Notes: generated from the letters alone by a model not told the origin. Shown: positions 10,701-23,664, numbered from the stretch's first letter. The stretch is DNA of 64,000 bases from Coriaria nepalensis (GCA_027186245.1 CP114486.1:9624501-9688500); one strand, 5' to 3'. Numbers and translations: made by a program.

Positions 10701-13700
10701 CTCTAAAAAGAAACCCTAATTGAATAGATCGTCGGAGGGGTGTGTGTTAGCCATCACCCCAACCTCTCCTTATTTATTTTATGCATTACGCTCGATCTTG
10801 GGACATACTGGGGGTAATGGATCCCTTTATCTGAACATAAATCTGCATCAACACTATGATATATGTTTTTTCAATTATATTTCAAGGTTGTGATATAGAC
10901 TTCCATGTTTTCACAGTTTGTTTGAATGTCAGTCTAAGCTTGGCAAGAAGAAAATGGATAACTACCTTGATTATCTTCATACAATTTTTGCATCTTGTCA
11001 CTTTGTTAACTCCATTGTTAAAAAAATTTAAAGGCAATCCTAGAAGTTAGAAACAACTCATTATGTATTAGGTATATCTTAGATTTAAATCGTAGTAGGA
11101 AAATCATGATAATGAAGATATACAATTGATGAAGTATGTCATAACCACAGTAGAATGTTTAGATCTGTATTTTCAAAATTATGTGAGATGCTTACTACTA
11201 GAGGCGGATTGAAATACACAAAAAATATGATTATCTATGAACAAGTAGGAATGTCCATTTATATCTTAGCACACAATGTAAGGAATATGATAATCAAGAC
11301 TGAATTTTGTTCAGGAGAATTAATTAGTCGATAATCTATTGAAGGATGATAAACAAAGGCATTAGCTGATTTTTTGATTGATGTTGGATCAATGTTGGTT
11401 TGTTGTTGTTATGTATTTTCTCCTACCCAAGATCTTTATTTACAGGCAATCTTAAGCTCTTAAGTGCTTAGATGGCGAACATTTGTTGAGCGATAAGTTT
11501 ACTTGATCGGCAAGCATGCTTTAATGACAGGCCTTTTAGGATGACCAGTCCACTTTACTTGATTAGCAAGGAACTTTGGATGATACATAGGTAAAAATTC
11601 GGCCAATGGGACGCACTTCTATCCCTGCTCTCTTTCTTCTTTATTGTCTAATTCTCGGATGTGGTTTGAATGATGTTTGGATTCGTTTACTTGGTGAGGA
11701 AGGCCTTCACCTTTTACTTGGTCAAAGTATCCTTATTTTAAGGAAATAACTACTCATCTCAAGGCCCCTCTTTAAGCTTGGCCAAATTTCATTTCTTCTT
11801 GGTAGAATGATAGCTTTTAATGAGTCAAAATTTTATATTGTTATGGAACTCCTTCCTTATTTCGAGGCAAACCCCTAGGCAATAAACTGTCCAAGAATAA
11901 TTTAGAAACATGACTACCATCAAATTTTACTATTGTCAAAAAAGTAGACGATCATGAGACGGTTATCCAACTTTTCTATTATTGGCCGAATGGATTGATA
12001 TTCGGCCATTCTTGGACGATCAAACTATTTTGGACGACTAACTAACTACTTCCAACGGTTATGTGCCACATGTTAAAATCACAATCTTGGCATCAACACT
12101 TCGATGTCATTAGTTTCATGTTAAGTACTTAAATTTATTTAGCCTTAGTTTTTTTTTTTGGCAAAAGTATTTATTTAGCTTGGGCTATTAGTTTACGAAT
12201 GTTGGATATCAAATTTTCATGTAATTGCATGTTATGAAAATTTATTTTTTGCGGAAATTCTAAATAGCAGGTTATGAATATTTTTTTCGAAATATTTTAT
12301 AGTTTAATGATCATGTATAATATAGATTATAATAAAACATTGTTAATTGTTGTCCTTATAATAAAGGAAATAACGGTGTAATGGAATAGAGTAGCATGGA
12401 GGATTTTTGGACACCAGTAATTGGAGGAACCTTCGGATTAAAGAAGAAAGAGTGCATCCAAAAGACAGGCATAAGACAAAAAGATATTCATCAAATGAAG
12501 AGATTCGACTAACCCTTACTCAAGTCGAAGAAATCCAACAAATGACAAGAAGATGGTTGTCAGGATGAGTGAAAAAAATTCATAAATTTAATGCCTGGGA
12601 CGAAGAAATTCAAACCAAACTAGCTACTTACGTCGAGGAACTGGTAGAAGTTGTTTGGAAGAGGAAGAAAATTCCATGTGTGAGTGGAAGAAGATGAGAA
12701 CGTAAAAAATGGAAAATCACAATCTGAGTTTGGTGTAAATAGGGTAAGTAATTTGAGGGGTATGGTTATTATTAAGTGAATTTGAGTCGTATAAATACTT
12801 ACAAATTTAACCCAAAATCAATACTTTCACCTATTTTTTTAAGTAACCAAATATGTGAAAATGAATCAAAATCAATCATTCATACTCATTTTCTATATAA
12901 TCAAGTGAATATCAAAAAAATAATCATTCCCACTTTCATTTCATTTTTCATTCTCATTACTACATAAAATTAAACCAAACTTGCCCTCAATGATATGTTT
13001 GGTTTGATTTTTTGATGTAAGAGTTATGAAAATTCATTTTATTTCACTATTTAGTTTGAATGAATGATAAAGTAAAATTAATTTTTTTATTATTATTTAA
13101 ATAAAAAATTATTATTTTATTCTCACATAATAAATATATATATTTAGTAAGAATCAAAATAATTATTTATTTATACGAGATTTATTTTTATATACTTATT
13201 AAATCTTATTATGATATTTAGATAATTTTTAAATATAAAAAATTCTCATTTTTATGTATACTTATTTCATAATAATCAAATAGATATTAAAAAAAGTTAT
13301 TATTCTAATTTTTATTATATTTTTATTCTTGATCACATTTTTATTCTTATAATCACCTTAAAAATAATTAAATTGAGAAAATTATTATTTTTCTTTATTC
13401 TATTGATTGAAAAATGGATAATTAAGAAGTCTCGATATAAATCGTGTATGGCTCTTAAATGTCAATTAAGAATCTAAATTCCACTTGATGAAGAGTTCTA
13501 TGAAAAAAACGACATGCCATAAATCTTAGAAATAAAAAATATTGCTTAGATTTAAGACAAAAGTCAAACTCCCCCTCAAAACAAGGAAAGAGGTCAAAAA
13601 AACATATCAGATTCACCATTCTCATCTTAACATGTCTAGTTGGCAAATGGCAAGTCCGTGAAAAATATCTCTAAACATTCTAAAAGCAACGGTCAACCTT

Positions 13701-13810
13701 AGGTGATGTCCTTTTCAAAGAGAACAAGCTTCAAGTCGCCAGAGTTGACCAAGGGCCACAAGGACATTGCCATTAGCCGATGCTGGTTTGGTGCACGTAA
13801 ACAATGATAT
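10700..13810. other. Intergenic DNA, no supported gene
   Basis: About 10600-10760 has a TATAAAAGG-like box and a tagatcgtcggagggg string reminiscent of gypsy LTRs, but no partner LTR was found. The rest is AT-rich and contains only short unsupported frames. From 12960 to 13400 it is almost entirely A and T. Confidence 0.35.
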
Positions 13811-13812
13811 CA

Positions 13813-13825
13813 TATATATAAAATA
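13813..13825 (+). promoter_or_regulatory. Likely TATA box of the MACPF gene
   Basis: The string tatatataaaata lies about 270 bases before the chosen ATG and is followed by a pyrimidine-rich leader (tcttcttcctctctct near 13878-13900), as expected for a plant promoter and 5' UTR. The position fits transcription starting near 13850. Confidence 0.45.
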
Positions 13826-13853
13826 TCGTAACTTTTACTGAGCGGCTGCCCAT

Positions 13854-14093
13854 TTGAATCACTTTAATAATGATAGTTGGACTTCTTCTTCCTCTCTCTA
13901 TGATTGTCATTACCTTTTTCTTCTTCTCATTTCTCTATCTACTACCACCTCGAGGCGGACTCTCTCTCCATCTGTTTCGGTGGCTCGTGACTTTTCGTTT
14001 GGGATTTTGTGCTTAGAAAAAGGATTTTGTTTCGATAAAAGGATCGTGATGGAGGTGATGATTATTGCACTGTTGCAGTCATTATCAGAGTAG
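13854..14093 (+). other. 79-codon upstream ORF in the MACPF leader
   Basis: This frame starts ATGATTGTC-distal at 13854 with MNHFNNDSWTSSSS and ends at a TAG at 14091-14093, three bases before the MACPF ATG. It is Ser/Leu-rich and resembles no family I know, so it is more likely a regulatory upstream frame or chance than a protein gene. It matters only if transcription starts before 13854, which the TATA position allows but does not prove. Confidence 0.3.
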
Positions 14094-14096
14094 GAA

Positions 14097-17000
14097 ATGA
14101 TGAAGATGACGAACGCTGCACAGAGAGCCGTAGAGGAAGCGGTTGCGTCGATTGGAGTTGGATATGATCTCGCCGTGGATTTGAGGTTGAAGTATTGTAA
14201 GAGGAGCTCTGTTGAGTCGAGGTTGATCGCCGTCGATGATGGTAAGGTCCGTGATATGGTGATTCCGGGAGGGATTCTAGTTCCAAGAGTTCCCAAATCT
14301 ATCAAATGTGATAAAGGGGAGCGGACGAGGTTCGGTTCTGATGTTCTCTCTTTCCAACAGGTAGGCCGCCTTGATTTTGCTCAAGTTAAGCACATTTTCC
14401 TTTTCATGTACTGGTAAACATTTGTGGAGCTCGTCAAAAGTTGCGTCTAAGTTTCGTTCTTTACTTGATGAAGGTAAGAAACTGAATGAATCATTGATCC
14501 TTAGGCTTATTTTAGAATTACCCTTTCTTTTGGTTGAGAGCGTCATATGAGATGTTATAACTTTCAACCAAGTTTTATTGTTATAAGGAAATAGACTCAA
14601 TTAAGTATTAACAGAGCAGAAAGGGGACGGATGGAACTAGCTAGTTGGTCACTTGGGGGCCTGCCAATATTTGCGCTCATCTGTCAGTTGTGCTAGTTTC
14701 CTTTAGCATTTCTCTAACCGGTTTTGTAAAGTGCACTTTTTGAGTTTTTGCGCCAAAGTTGGTTTTAAAAGCATGTATTTATGGTTAAGAGTTTTCCAAA
14801 CCGCTGTTTCCCAAATTAAAATGCTAAACCAAGTTCTGTTGTGCCAATGAGAGGAAGCATATCTGTATATAGACACACACGCATACAGCAACTTACAGTA
14901 CTTACTATATGAATTGCTGCAAGATTCTTAGTTCTCACTTGTATTATTTATGTCTGCTTCTAGATGTCGGAGCAATTTAACCAGGAATTATCACTCTCTG
15001 GAAAAATTCCCTCTGGACATTTCAATGCTGCATTTGAATTTACAGCTGGTTGGCAGAAAGATGCTGCAAACACTAAATCGCTTGCTTTTGACGGTGTTCT
15101 GATCACCCTTTACAACATTGCATTAGAAAAATCTCAGGTGGTTCTCCGTGATCATGTAAAACAAGCCGTACCTTCTTCTTGGGATCCTGCTTCATTAGCA
15201 AGGTGAGGTTTTATACCTTTATCCTTCAGATGAGGTTAGCATTGCAATAAAATGAAATCATAATTATATGTTTAACTTCTTCAAGTAGTCCATTTTCTTT
15301 TCATAATGGATTTTTTTTCTGTCATGTGCATCCTTAACTTTTCTTTGTGTTGATGATTCTAACTAGCCTTCCTTACCCCAATGGCACACAGTATAAACTG
15401 TTGAAACGTAAAAATTGCTGAGCATTTTGGATCAATTCATGTAAATTTTTGAAGATAGGAGAAAGAAGCTAACTCAGATCTGAATTTGGTCTTAAACTTT
15501 TCTCTTTGGCTCACTGAAAATTGAAAGCAGTTATTCTGCGTGCCTCGATTGTTTTTTCATTTTAGACATTACTTTCTTTGGGTGAATAATCTCTGACAAC
15601 TTTTTTCTAGCACTTCGGATCATTAAACCACAACTAGGCACACTAATGACCATCCTGGCTAGTTAACGGATTGAATTTATATTTTATTACTTAATACCAG
15701 GTTTATTGAGAAGTATGGTACCCATGTTATAGTTGGTGTAAAGATGGGAGGAAAGGATGTCATATATATGAAACAGCAGCATGCATCACCTCTCCAACCT
15801 GCTGAAGTTCAGCAAAAATTGAAGGATATGGCAGATAAGATCTTTGTAAATGTATCGGGGAAGGATAGCGTAAATTATGAAAAGCACAGTTACAAGCAGA
15901 AGGTTTGTTTAGTTTCAGGTTTCAGCCTTTGCTTGTGAGTTCAATTTAGCATTAGTTGTGGTCATGTATTTAATTAATGTTTGAGGTTAGGCCAATGGTC
16001 AATGCTAAGAGATATATTAATGTAAAAGCTGAAAACAATGTTATTTTTTAGTTGATGCATGAAGCATTCTGATTAGGAAATGAATTATTTGGATAGATAT
16101 AATGTATTCAAAATTATATTTTCAGTGATTATGCTGTCATCGCTCTCTGCTTATGAATTCCAAATTACATTTTCATTGATTATGCTGTCATTGCCCTGCT
16201 TATATATATCTTCTTCTTTTTTTTCTCATTTTAATTCTTGACATTGGCAATTTTATCAGATGCAACATATTTGTTTGAAACTACCTTAACTTGTGTTATT
16301 TTATTTCAATCTATCCAGGAACATGGAATGACTTTCATGGACACATTGCCATCTAGTTCCTACTCCCTATTAGAGGTATGATTTTGGGGAAAACGATGAT
16401 CACTTAAAGTTGCTATTTTGGGTGGAAATCCTGATTGACACATCATGGCTGTTTTCCATTGATTTTGATTATGTCTATAGTTGTTTGTGTCAGAAACACC
16501 AAAAAATATAAGATATCTATTTGTGTCAGAAACACCAAAAATATAAGATCTTTCTTTTCTCTTCAAGGGTTTCCCTTGGACCCAATGAATCTGTATTTTA
16601 ACTCATTAAACCATCCCATCAAAATTATCTTCCCTATCTGAGTAGTGGATATTCACGATGGTGATATCGTGTAAGATGTCGACTCTATTGCTTCATCCAT
16701 GGTGATCTAGAGTCACCTTCTCTTATGGCCTCATCTATTGTCTCTTGAGTTTTTACTTTCTATCAATTATTGCTGATATTATATGGTCTTTACTTATTCA
16801 GTTGCAAGATATGAAGTTCATGTGCAAGAGAAAGGGTGGAAGCATGAAGAAAAAGCTTTCCCATAATGAGTGGTGCCACTCTGTTCAGTTTGACCCTGAT
16901 GTCATCTCAATGTCATTTGTCCCAATCACATCATTACTGAGTGGAATTAATGGGAGTGGATTCTTAACTCACGCCATTAATCTGTATCTTCGTTGTAAGT

Positions 17001-19561
17001 GTAAATTTTATTCTCAGTTGCAACTTTTGCAGTTCATCTCTCGTGCTGAACTAGGACATATAATGTGCATGATTTCTGGTTAAAACAAAGTTTTCGTGTT
17101 AGGATGGATTTCGAGAGAAAAAAAATTGGAGGTATCAACTTTTTCATTTGGAGGTATCAACTTTTTCACTAATAATTTTCCTTCAAAATGTGAACCAATT
17201 GAAAGAAAATCAAGATTTCTATACAGAGTGTAGAACAAAATCTTTTTATGAAAGAGGAATCTGTAGATCATTAAACTGTTTGCTGTAGCATTATTTTTTT
17301 GAGGTATAGTGACATTATAGGTGGATTTTTGTGGTTTTATGGATTACAAGTGAATTCCCTCAATTTTATCTTAGATTACGAATATCCCCCAAGTCAACTT
17401 GTCAATGTTCAAATCGGAGCTCGACTTTCATCCATGGAGGTTGGGTTGAAAAACAAAAAATAAAATAGTTTAGGGGTTGAAATGGTAAATCGATAAATTT
17501 CTGGGATAAAATAGTAATTAAAAACCGGTTGATTTCCGATTTGAACGCTGCCAAGTTGACTTAGGGGTTATTCATAATCGAAGGTAAACTTGAGGGGATC
17601 CACTTGTAATCTGTAAAATCACAAGGGATCCACCTGTAATATCGCTAGACCTCAAGGGATGTACATGTAATTTGCCCTTTTTTCTTTTTCTCTAAAAATA
17701 AGAAGCTGGATAAAGATTAAGGAAAAGCCTTTGGATATCTCTTTTGGCGGAGTCAACTATAATTCACGTATGTTGTACGTCACACCAACTTAGTAAAATC
17801 TCATAAGTCGGGAAAAAGTAGTTGATGCCTTTCTTTATCTTGGTGTTTGGCTCAAATCAATTGTCTGCATTGTGCTACCCAACACATAAATGGATAATAT
17901 ATCATGTCTTTTATTATCCATATTGTAGCTGAAACTGTCCATGGAATGTAGCCAACTGTTGCAATCTCATGTTTATGCAACGGTACAGGCCACCCAAAAA
18001 TGGCTTTATCCATTTCTTCAATCTGGATCTCAGTTGCTGATAATTATGCCACAAAATTTTGTGCATAACTGCTTAGAAGTCTCATATATCAGGGCCGTGG
18101 TGGCCCTGGGATCCAAGACCTTAACTGCAGTAGTTACATGTAATCTTAGTCCCTTCAGCTTTAAGTTCCTTTAGTCATCCTTAGATTCATGAAAGAATAA
18201 AATTGTGGTTTCTCTCAGGGAGAAGTTCTTGTGCTCTCTAAGTGCATCCATGATGGGGGTCACACCCACATTCTTATCACACAACTTTTTTGTCAGCCAA
18301 CAATTGAGATGGTATTGTTTGATTGGCCTTAGAAAGAATTCCCCTAGTTTTACAAGTTTGTTATGTATTTAGTTTTTTGTCGAAAGTGTAAAATCTTAAT
18401 GACATTGTTCTCAATTTCAGATAAGCCACCACTAGAAGAATTGCATCAGTTTTTGGAGTTCCAACTGCCACGGCAGTGGGCCCCGGTATTTGGCGAGCTT
18501 CCTCTTGGTCCAGAGAGAAAGATGCAGAACGGTTCATCTTTGCAGTTTAGCTTCATGGGTCCCAAACTCTATGTGAATACAATTCCGGTAATATTCTTTT
18601 TCTTAAACTAACCTATTATTCTGGATTTTTCTCTTGATCCCTGTTCAAAAGAATAGTAGTTGAAAACAGCATAAAAAGAGTTGTGGCATTTTAAACTTGC
18701 ATAGTCATGGAAAACGGCAATAGCCTATTCTGTCTATAGTTTCAGTCTCAGAAGAGACTAGATAGATTGTAAGAAATTAGGCACCTGCTTATCTTAACAT
18801 TCTGTTATCTAGTGTTGAAATTAGGCATTTACACTCTTATCCAGTGTTCTCAACTTTTCTTAAACAAAAATGCAAAACAGGTTGATGTGGATAAGAAACC
18901 AGTAACAGGTCTCCGATTATACCTAGAAGGAAAAAGAAGCAATTCCCTAGCAATCCACTTACAACACCTCTCCACAATGCCAAAGACTTTCCAGCTCCTC
19001 GATAAACCAAACAACAACAAGAACATCTCTCTTCCTTCCTCTGACCGAAGATACTATGAAAAAGTCCAATGGAAGAGCTTCTCCCATGTCTGCACCGCAC
19101 CTATCGAGAGTGAAGACAATCTCTCTATTGTCTTTGGAGCACATTTCGAGATTTCTGACACTGGTATAAAGAAAGTGCTAGTCCTCCGCCTCCATTTCTT
19201 GAAAGTCTTAGGAGTGACTCTTATCAAGCAGCCGGAATGGGATGGGTCCCCTAGCATCGTTCAGAAATCCGGAATAATCTCGAGCTTGATTAGTTCCCGT
19301 TTTTCCAACACCCCATCACCTCAGCCAGCTGATATGAATATAAACTCTGCCGTTTATCCCGGTGGCCCCCCTGTCCCCACTCAGGCGCCTAAGCTTTTAA
19401 GGTTTGTTGATACTTCGGAGATGACGAGGGGCCCACAGGATTCACCGGGTTATTGGGTTGTTTCTGGGGCGAAGCTTCATGTTGAGAGGGGGAAGATATC
19501 TCTTCGAGTTAAGTACTCTCTCTTGACCGTCGTTTTACCTGATGAGTATGTGCATTGTTGA
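14097..19561 (+). CDS. MACPF domain-containing protein (At1g14780/CAD1/NSL1 family), seven exons
   Basis: Coding exons are 14097-14360, 14964-15202, 15701-15902, 16319-16375, 16802-16994, 18421-18587 and 18881-19561. Their phases agree throughout and sum to 1803 bases, or 600 residues, the usual length for plant MACPF proteins. The MACPF signature is KYGTHVIVGVKMGG at residues 172-185. Other family landmarks are GVGYDLAVDLRLKYCK (20-35), CDKGERTRF, GKIPSGHFNA and, late in the protein, VYPGGPPVP and SPGYWVVSGAKLHV. There is no signal peptide. All junctions use GT-AG; the exon 3 donor (gtttgt) is weak. In Arabidopsis, CAD1 and NSL1 restrain salicylic-acid-dependent cell death, and the closest match from memory is At1g14780, whose role is less clear. 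The protein probably acts at membranes, but pore formation by plant members is unproven. A 79-codon upstream frame precedes the ATG. No disabling change is seen. Confidence 0.9.
17295..17685. mobile_element. MITE-like element with long inverted terminal repeats in MACPF intron 5
   Basis: The left arm (about 17298-17415) contains gaggtatagtgacattatag, tggattacaagtgaattccc and caagtcaacttgtcaatgtt. The right arm (about 17535-17680) carries the inverse of each in the same order, for example aacgctgccaagttgactta and ccacctgtaatatcgctaga. The arms are over 110 bases with scattered mismatches and enclose about 120 bases. No transposase lies inside, so it is a non-autonomous insertion. The family and target duplication were not determined. 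Confidence 0.65.
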
Positions 19562-19870
19562 TGTAATGCTTTGTCACAAGAAAGGAAAATTTGGGTTTAG
19601 TGGAAAAAAATAAAAGTAATAGATATATGCTTGGAGACGATGGTGGAAATTGGTTTGCACTTCGTAGGGTTCAAAGGATGTGTAAATTTCTAGTTATCGA
19701 GGAAAGGGTTTTTTTTTCTTAATTATTTTTTCTTGGTATTCGGAAGATTTGATGAGGTGGTTTGTACATTAGGTGTTTCTTTGTTCATCTGTTGTAACTT
19801 ATATTCTTGAAGATTAATGGTTACTGGCTAATCCTTGTGAGAATTTGTCAATGTAATAATACTATGCCTT
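19562..19870 (+). other. Likely 3' UTR of the MACPF gene
   Basis: The stretch after the stop codon is T-rich and has aaaaaaataaaagtaata near 19602 and caatgtaataatac near 19850, either of which could serve as a plant polyadenylation signal. The true end cannot be fixed from sequence alone. Confidence 0.35.
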
Positions 19871-20503
19871 CGTTTGTTGTTGCCAATTCTTTTAGGGGTC
19901 ATTTGATTCACACATTGTGTGGTTGTCAGCATTGGCATCTTAAGATGCCCATCTTTGTTTGATGGATTTAAGTACTTGGGTTTTAGATTAGTATGGTTTG
20001 TGGTTTCATGGTTCTGGGATTTTCGAGAATCTTAGAATGCCCGCGTAATATATGCCGAAGTGTAAGCATCCTAAACCCTTTCATAAAGTAAAAAATGTCG
20101 AATCACAAGAGTTTGGTCCGGTACTCAAGATACAAAGCGGAGAGATCCATCTTTAGATCTTGTCTTCGAACCAGAGACCAAACTTGAAGATGTGGCGCAA
20201 TTGATTACTTGCATCCCAAATGGGATCGAATGGTTCGGGCACTGCCCAAGTTCAAACCGCAGCGGAATTTTCCTCCCATCACTGCAGTCACTCAGCTAAC
20301 ATAATTACTCAGCATTAATTTAAGAATTTCAATGTATTAAAATTCTGCATATATTTGAGACTTCGATTTGAATAAAAATTAAGCAGAATTAATATATTTC
20401 ATTAAGCTCTCTTAGTGAAGATGTATGATTCTCCTTCATTAGGGGTTTGGGAATTGAATTCTTTTGTTGCTTGTTTTTCTTTTCGTCGTTCTGTAGTCAT
20501 ATT

Positions 20504-20752
20504 AGCTCTAATACCATATCATAAAGTGATGAACCCAGGTATAATATCAGAATGAATACAAAAAAAGGAAAAGAGTAGAAAAAGGAAAATAAGAGAAAGA
20601 TGAATCTAAGATGGAAAAGATAATGCCGTATTGATTCGTTATTGTGGCTAGGGCTACAATGCTTGAATATATAAAAGGAAACAACCAATAAGAAAGATAC
20701 ATGTAGGAAAGAATAAGGAAAAGAATTCTAAAATAGAATTTGCTGATGTGTC
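20504..20752 (-). mobile_element. Possible solo or partial LTR with a tRNA-Met type primer-binding site
   Basis: On the minus strand a sequence close to tggtattagagct (20516-20504) resembles the initiator-Met primer-binding site tggtatcagagc used by plant copia elements. The 230 bases before it (20752-20525) have LTR-like features: a TG start (tgacacatcagc), a TATA-like ttttatatattc and a 3' end in ttca. No second LTR or coding region accompanies it. Treat as tentative. Confidence 0.35.
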
Positions 20753-21063
20753 ATCCCTTTTCTATGATACCATGCGTTTTGTATAGAGGCGGTAAACAAA
20801 ACGCTTCCTTTTATCTCACTGCTTTTTCATTAAGCAAAACGTGACCTTTTGCATGTCTCCTTTCTTTTTTTTGCAGATGTCTTTTAGAGTGGTTTCACTC
20901 TATTCTTCTGCCCGCGATATTAAAGGTGACATAGAAGTTTCAGTTTGTGACAATTTGGGAGATTTATTCTTCAATAAGTAGTACTAATCAAAAAGTTTTT
21001 TTCAACATTGCCCTCTATTTCTTCTCAATAGCTCGGGAGAGCATTAAAAAGCTAGCTCTCCGG

Positions 21064-23074
21064 CTAAGATAGCCATGGCAGCTAACCTAGTTCCATTACC
21101 TACCAAACCGCCCCTTCAGATCTTGAATGGTTCAACAAAGGCAACAACGCATGGCAAATGATAGCTGCCATGCTATCAGGCTCCAAACCATGTCGGGCCT
21201 GGTCATTCTCTACGGCAGCATTGTCAAGAAGAAATGGGCTGTAAACTCGGGCTTTATGGCTCTATATGCTTTTGCTGCGGTTATTATCTATTGGGTCACA
21301 TGGGCATACATGATGTCGTTCAGACACAAGCTCCTACCACTTTGGGGCAAAGCAGGTCCCGCACTAAGCCAGAAGTTTCTACTCGCACAGGCTGAGTTGC
21401 CCGTGTTGACTCACTACTATAATAATGGCACCTTGAAACGGCAATGATAGAACTGCTTTATCCGATGGCGACGATGGTCTGGTATCAGGGGGTTTTCGGG
21501 GCGATTGTTGTGATATTGCTTGCCGGTTCGGTTCTTGCAAGGATGAATTTCATTGCTTGGATGATGTTTGTGCCGTTATGGTTGACTTTTTCTTATAACG
21601 TAGGGACATTTAGTTTGTGGGGTGGTGGGTTCTTATTTCAATGGGGTGTTATGGATTATGTTGGAGGCTATGTCATTCACGTTTCTGCCGGAATTGCTGG
21701 AATCACCGCTGCGTATTGGATACGTAATATGGTTTGCTTATCTTTTTATTATTTTGACATAGAACTATTACGGTTGAGATTATTTAACTAGATTGTGTTT
21801 ATAGTGAGCCGATTTATTTTAATCATATACAATATTAATGTGATATATAATGTGATAGTGTAAAACCGACACGCCGGTTGAGATGATCGATCTAACATAA
21901 TCATTGTCCACCAAAAATTTCTCAATATAATTAAGGGTACAATTTGGTTTGCTTTTTAAAGTATCGGTTGAAGTTTTCTATTTCTTATAGACTCTAGAAG
22001 CTCTACTTAACCTTAACTATTGTTCTTTCAATGAAACTGATCTACCGTAGCCGTAGACACGACCAGCCCAAAAAAAGTTTTGCTTTGGCTTGAGAAAAAG
22101 GGAAAAGGAATTGGGTAATGGGCGAGAATCGAATTACTATCTTGAGCGAGAAAACTTGCATTAGTTCATTTGAAATTGTGGGTTTGATTATGTAATGCTT
22201 AACTTATTTAAACAATCAGCTCTCACGTATATCGAAGTCTCTAATTAATTAGTTTCTTGTAATAATAACATATAAACTTATTATATGCATTGAACTAATA
22301 ACCATTAAGCATTTGAAGTAGTTACCAAAATAACGTATAAAAAACTTCTACTCAACAATTTTATCCTTACAGATTTACACTGCTATCACAACATGTATTG
22401 CACTGTGACAATGATTAACTGACGGAAACTATTCACTTTTCTAATTCGTTTCCACACTTCGATCATGCCATAAATAAAATCCTAGGTCTTGTTCAATGAT
22501 GGGCAGCCATAGTCATGGGAGTATTATCAGGAAGCGTCCCATGGTTCACCATGACGATTCTCCACAAGAAATCCAAACTCCTCTAACAAGTAGCCGACAC
22601 GCTAGGTGTCTTCCACACTCATGCTGTGGCGGACTTTTGGGTGGCATTCTGACCGGACTCTTTGCTGAGCCCCAACTTTGTGCTCTTTTCTTGCCGGTAA
22701 CTAACTTGAGGGGCAGCATCTATGGTGGGTCCGGCCGGAAGCAAATTGGGAAACAGATAGTGGGTGGCTTGTTTATGGTTGGATGGAATATTGTGGTTAC
22801 TTCTATTACATGTGCAGTGATAAAAACTATGGTCCTACTGAGAATGGGCGAAGAGGAATTGCTTATTGGAGACGATGCAGTTCATGGCGAAGAGGCTTAT
22901 GCCTTCTGGGGTGATGTGGAGAAGTATGATAATACAAGGCATGGTACTAATCCCAGATGGATACGTACAAAAGTACAGTGGTTTCGGTTGCATCTGGTGC
23001 CCCTCAGGTGGTCTAGAAGAGAGATATATTTCAGATTCGATTATGTGGTTTATATTTCACTTTGGCTTTGTTAG
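21064..23074 (+). pseudogene. AMT2: Ammonium transporter, AMT2 type, pseudogene missing its middle
   Basis: The first part (21110-21730) translates with frame changes into [55 protein letters not shown] and [14 protein letters not shown], all typical of plant AMT2/MEP-like ammonium channels. The second part (22500-23074) gives WAAIVMGVLSGSVPWFTM, ADTLGVFHTHAVA, LTGLFAEPQLCALFLPV and the C-terminal GDDAVHGEEAYAFWGD. Expected central helices and the NTNIC region are absent; 21731-22480 shows no trace of them. Single-base frameshifts lie near 21112, 21186, 21436 and 22632, and in-frame stops are TGA at 22497 and TAA at 22584. A functional homologue moves ammonium across the plasma membrane through about 11 helices. 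The conserved FHTHAVA pore histidine block remains in this broken copy. Confidence 0.88.
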
Positions 23075-23428
23075 TGCATTTGATGGTTTTTTTCTGTAAC
23101 TAGTTTTCTTTTCTTTGTTAAATTTCATTTCTCGGTTACATATTTGCAGAAGTCTTAACTCGGTAAGCGTCTTGTTTATAGCCACTCTTCATATTGTTTA
23201 CGCACGATTCTGTCTTTCTTATTGTCTTGGAGCAGTGTGTCTTTTCTTCAATGAAGCTACATCCTTCATAAATCATGATACGAACAAATGCATTTTTGGC
23301 CAAAAAGAAAAAAGATATGCATTAACATACCAACCAACATATGATCAATTGACTCTAAATCATTATTTATCAAGAAAATAATGGAGGAAGTAAATGATGA
23401 TCGATTCAAATTAATCTAAAAGATCGGA

Positions 23429-23600
23429 CACTACCAAAAACAGTTGACTGAGCGGCGCATTTTGGTACGCTTACTGATGAATGTGCCGCTGTTGAACTTT
23501 TAGCGGGGCCGATTAACGGCACAATCCAAGCCCGCCTACAATAAACTATTACCTGAATTTTAGTGGCAGAATTTCTTTTTTTTTTTTTTTTTGTAGCACA
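23429..23600. mobile_element. Possible CACTA-type terminus or small derivative
   Basis: The sequence cactaccaaaaacagttgac at 23429 resembles the CACTA terminal motif, and the next 90 bases carry GC-rich sub-terminal words (gagcggcgca, gtgccgctgt, tagcggggcc) typical of that superfamily. A run of 18 T and gtagcac at about 23575-23600 could be the other end, but the match is poor. Confidence 0.3.
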
Positions 23601-23664
23601 TGTTTGTGGGACGTTGGTATAGCTAAATATGGTGTCGCATTTGGCCACGTCATGCCATCGAACT

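Noticed and set aside
10856..11400. Possible copia or gypsy RNase H remnant (TKALADFLIDVGSM near 11360)
   Set aside because: The short match is broken by stops and lacks the surrounding catalytic blocks, so it may be chance.
16081..16560. Small tandem duplications (about 60 and 33 bp) near MACPF exon 4
   Set aside because: Ordinary intronic slippage; they do not touch the predicted coding sequence.
18837..19257. Three minus-strand frames of 60-87 codons
   Set aside because: They overlap the last MACPF exon and are shadows of its codon use.
23115..23381. 88-codon frame after the AMT2 pseudogene
   Set aside because: No family resemblance, low-complexity composition, and no start context or splice support.
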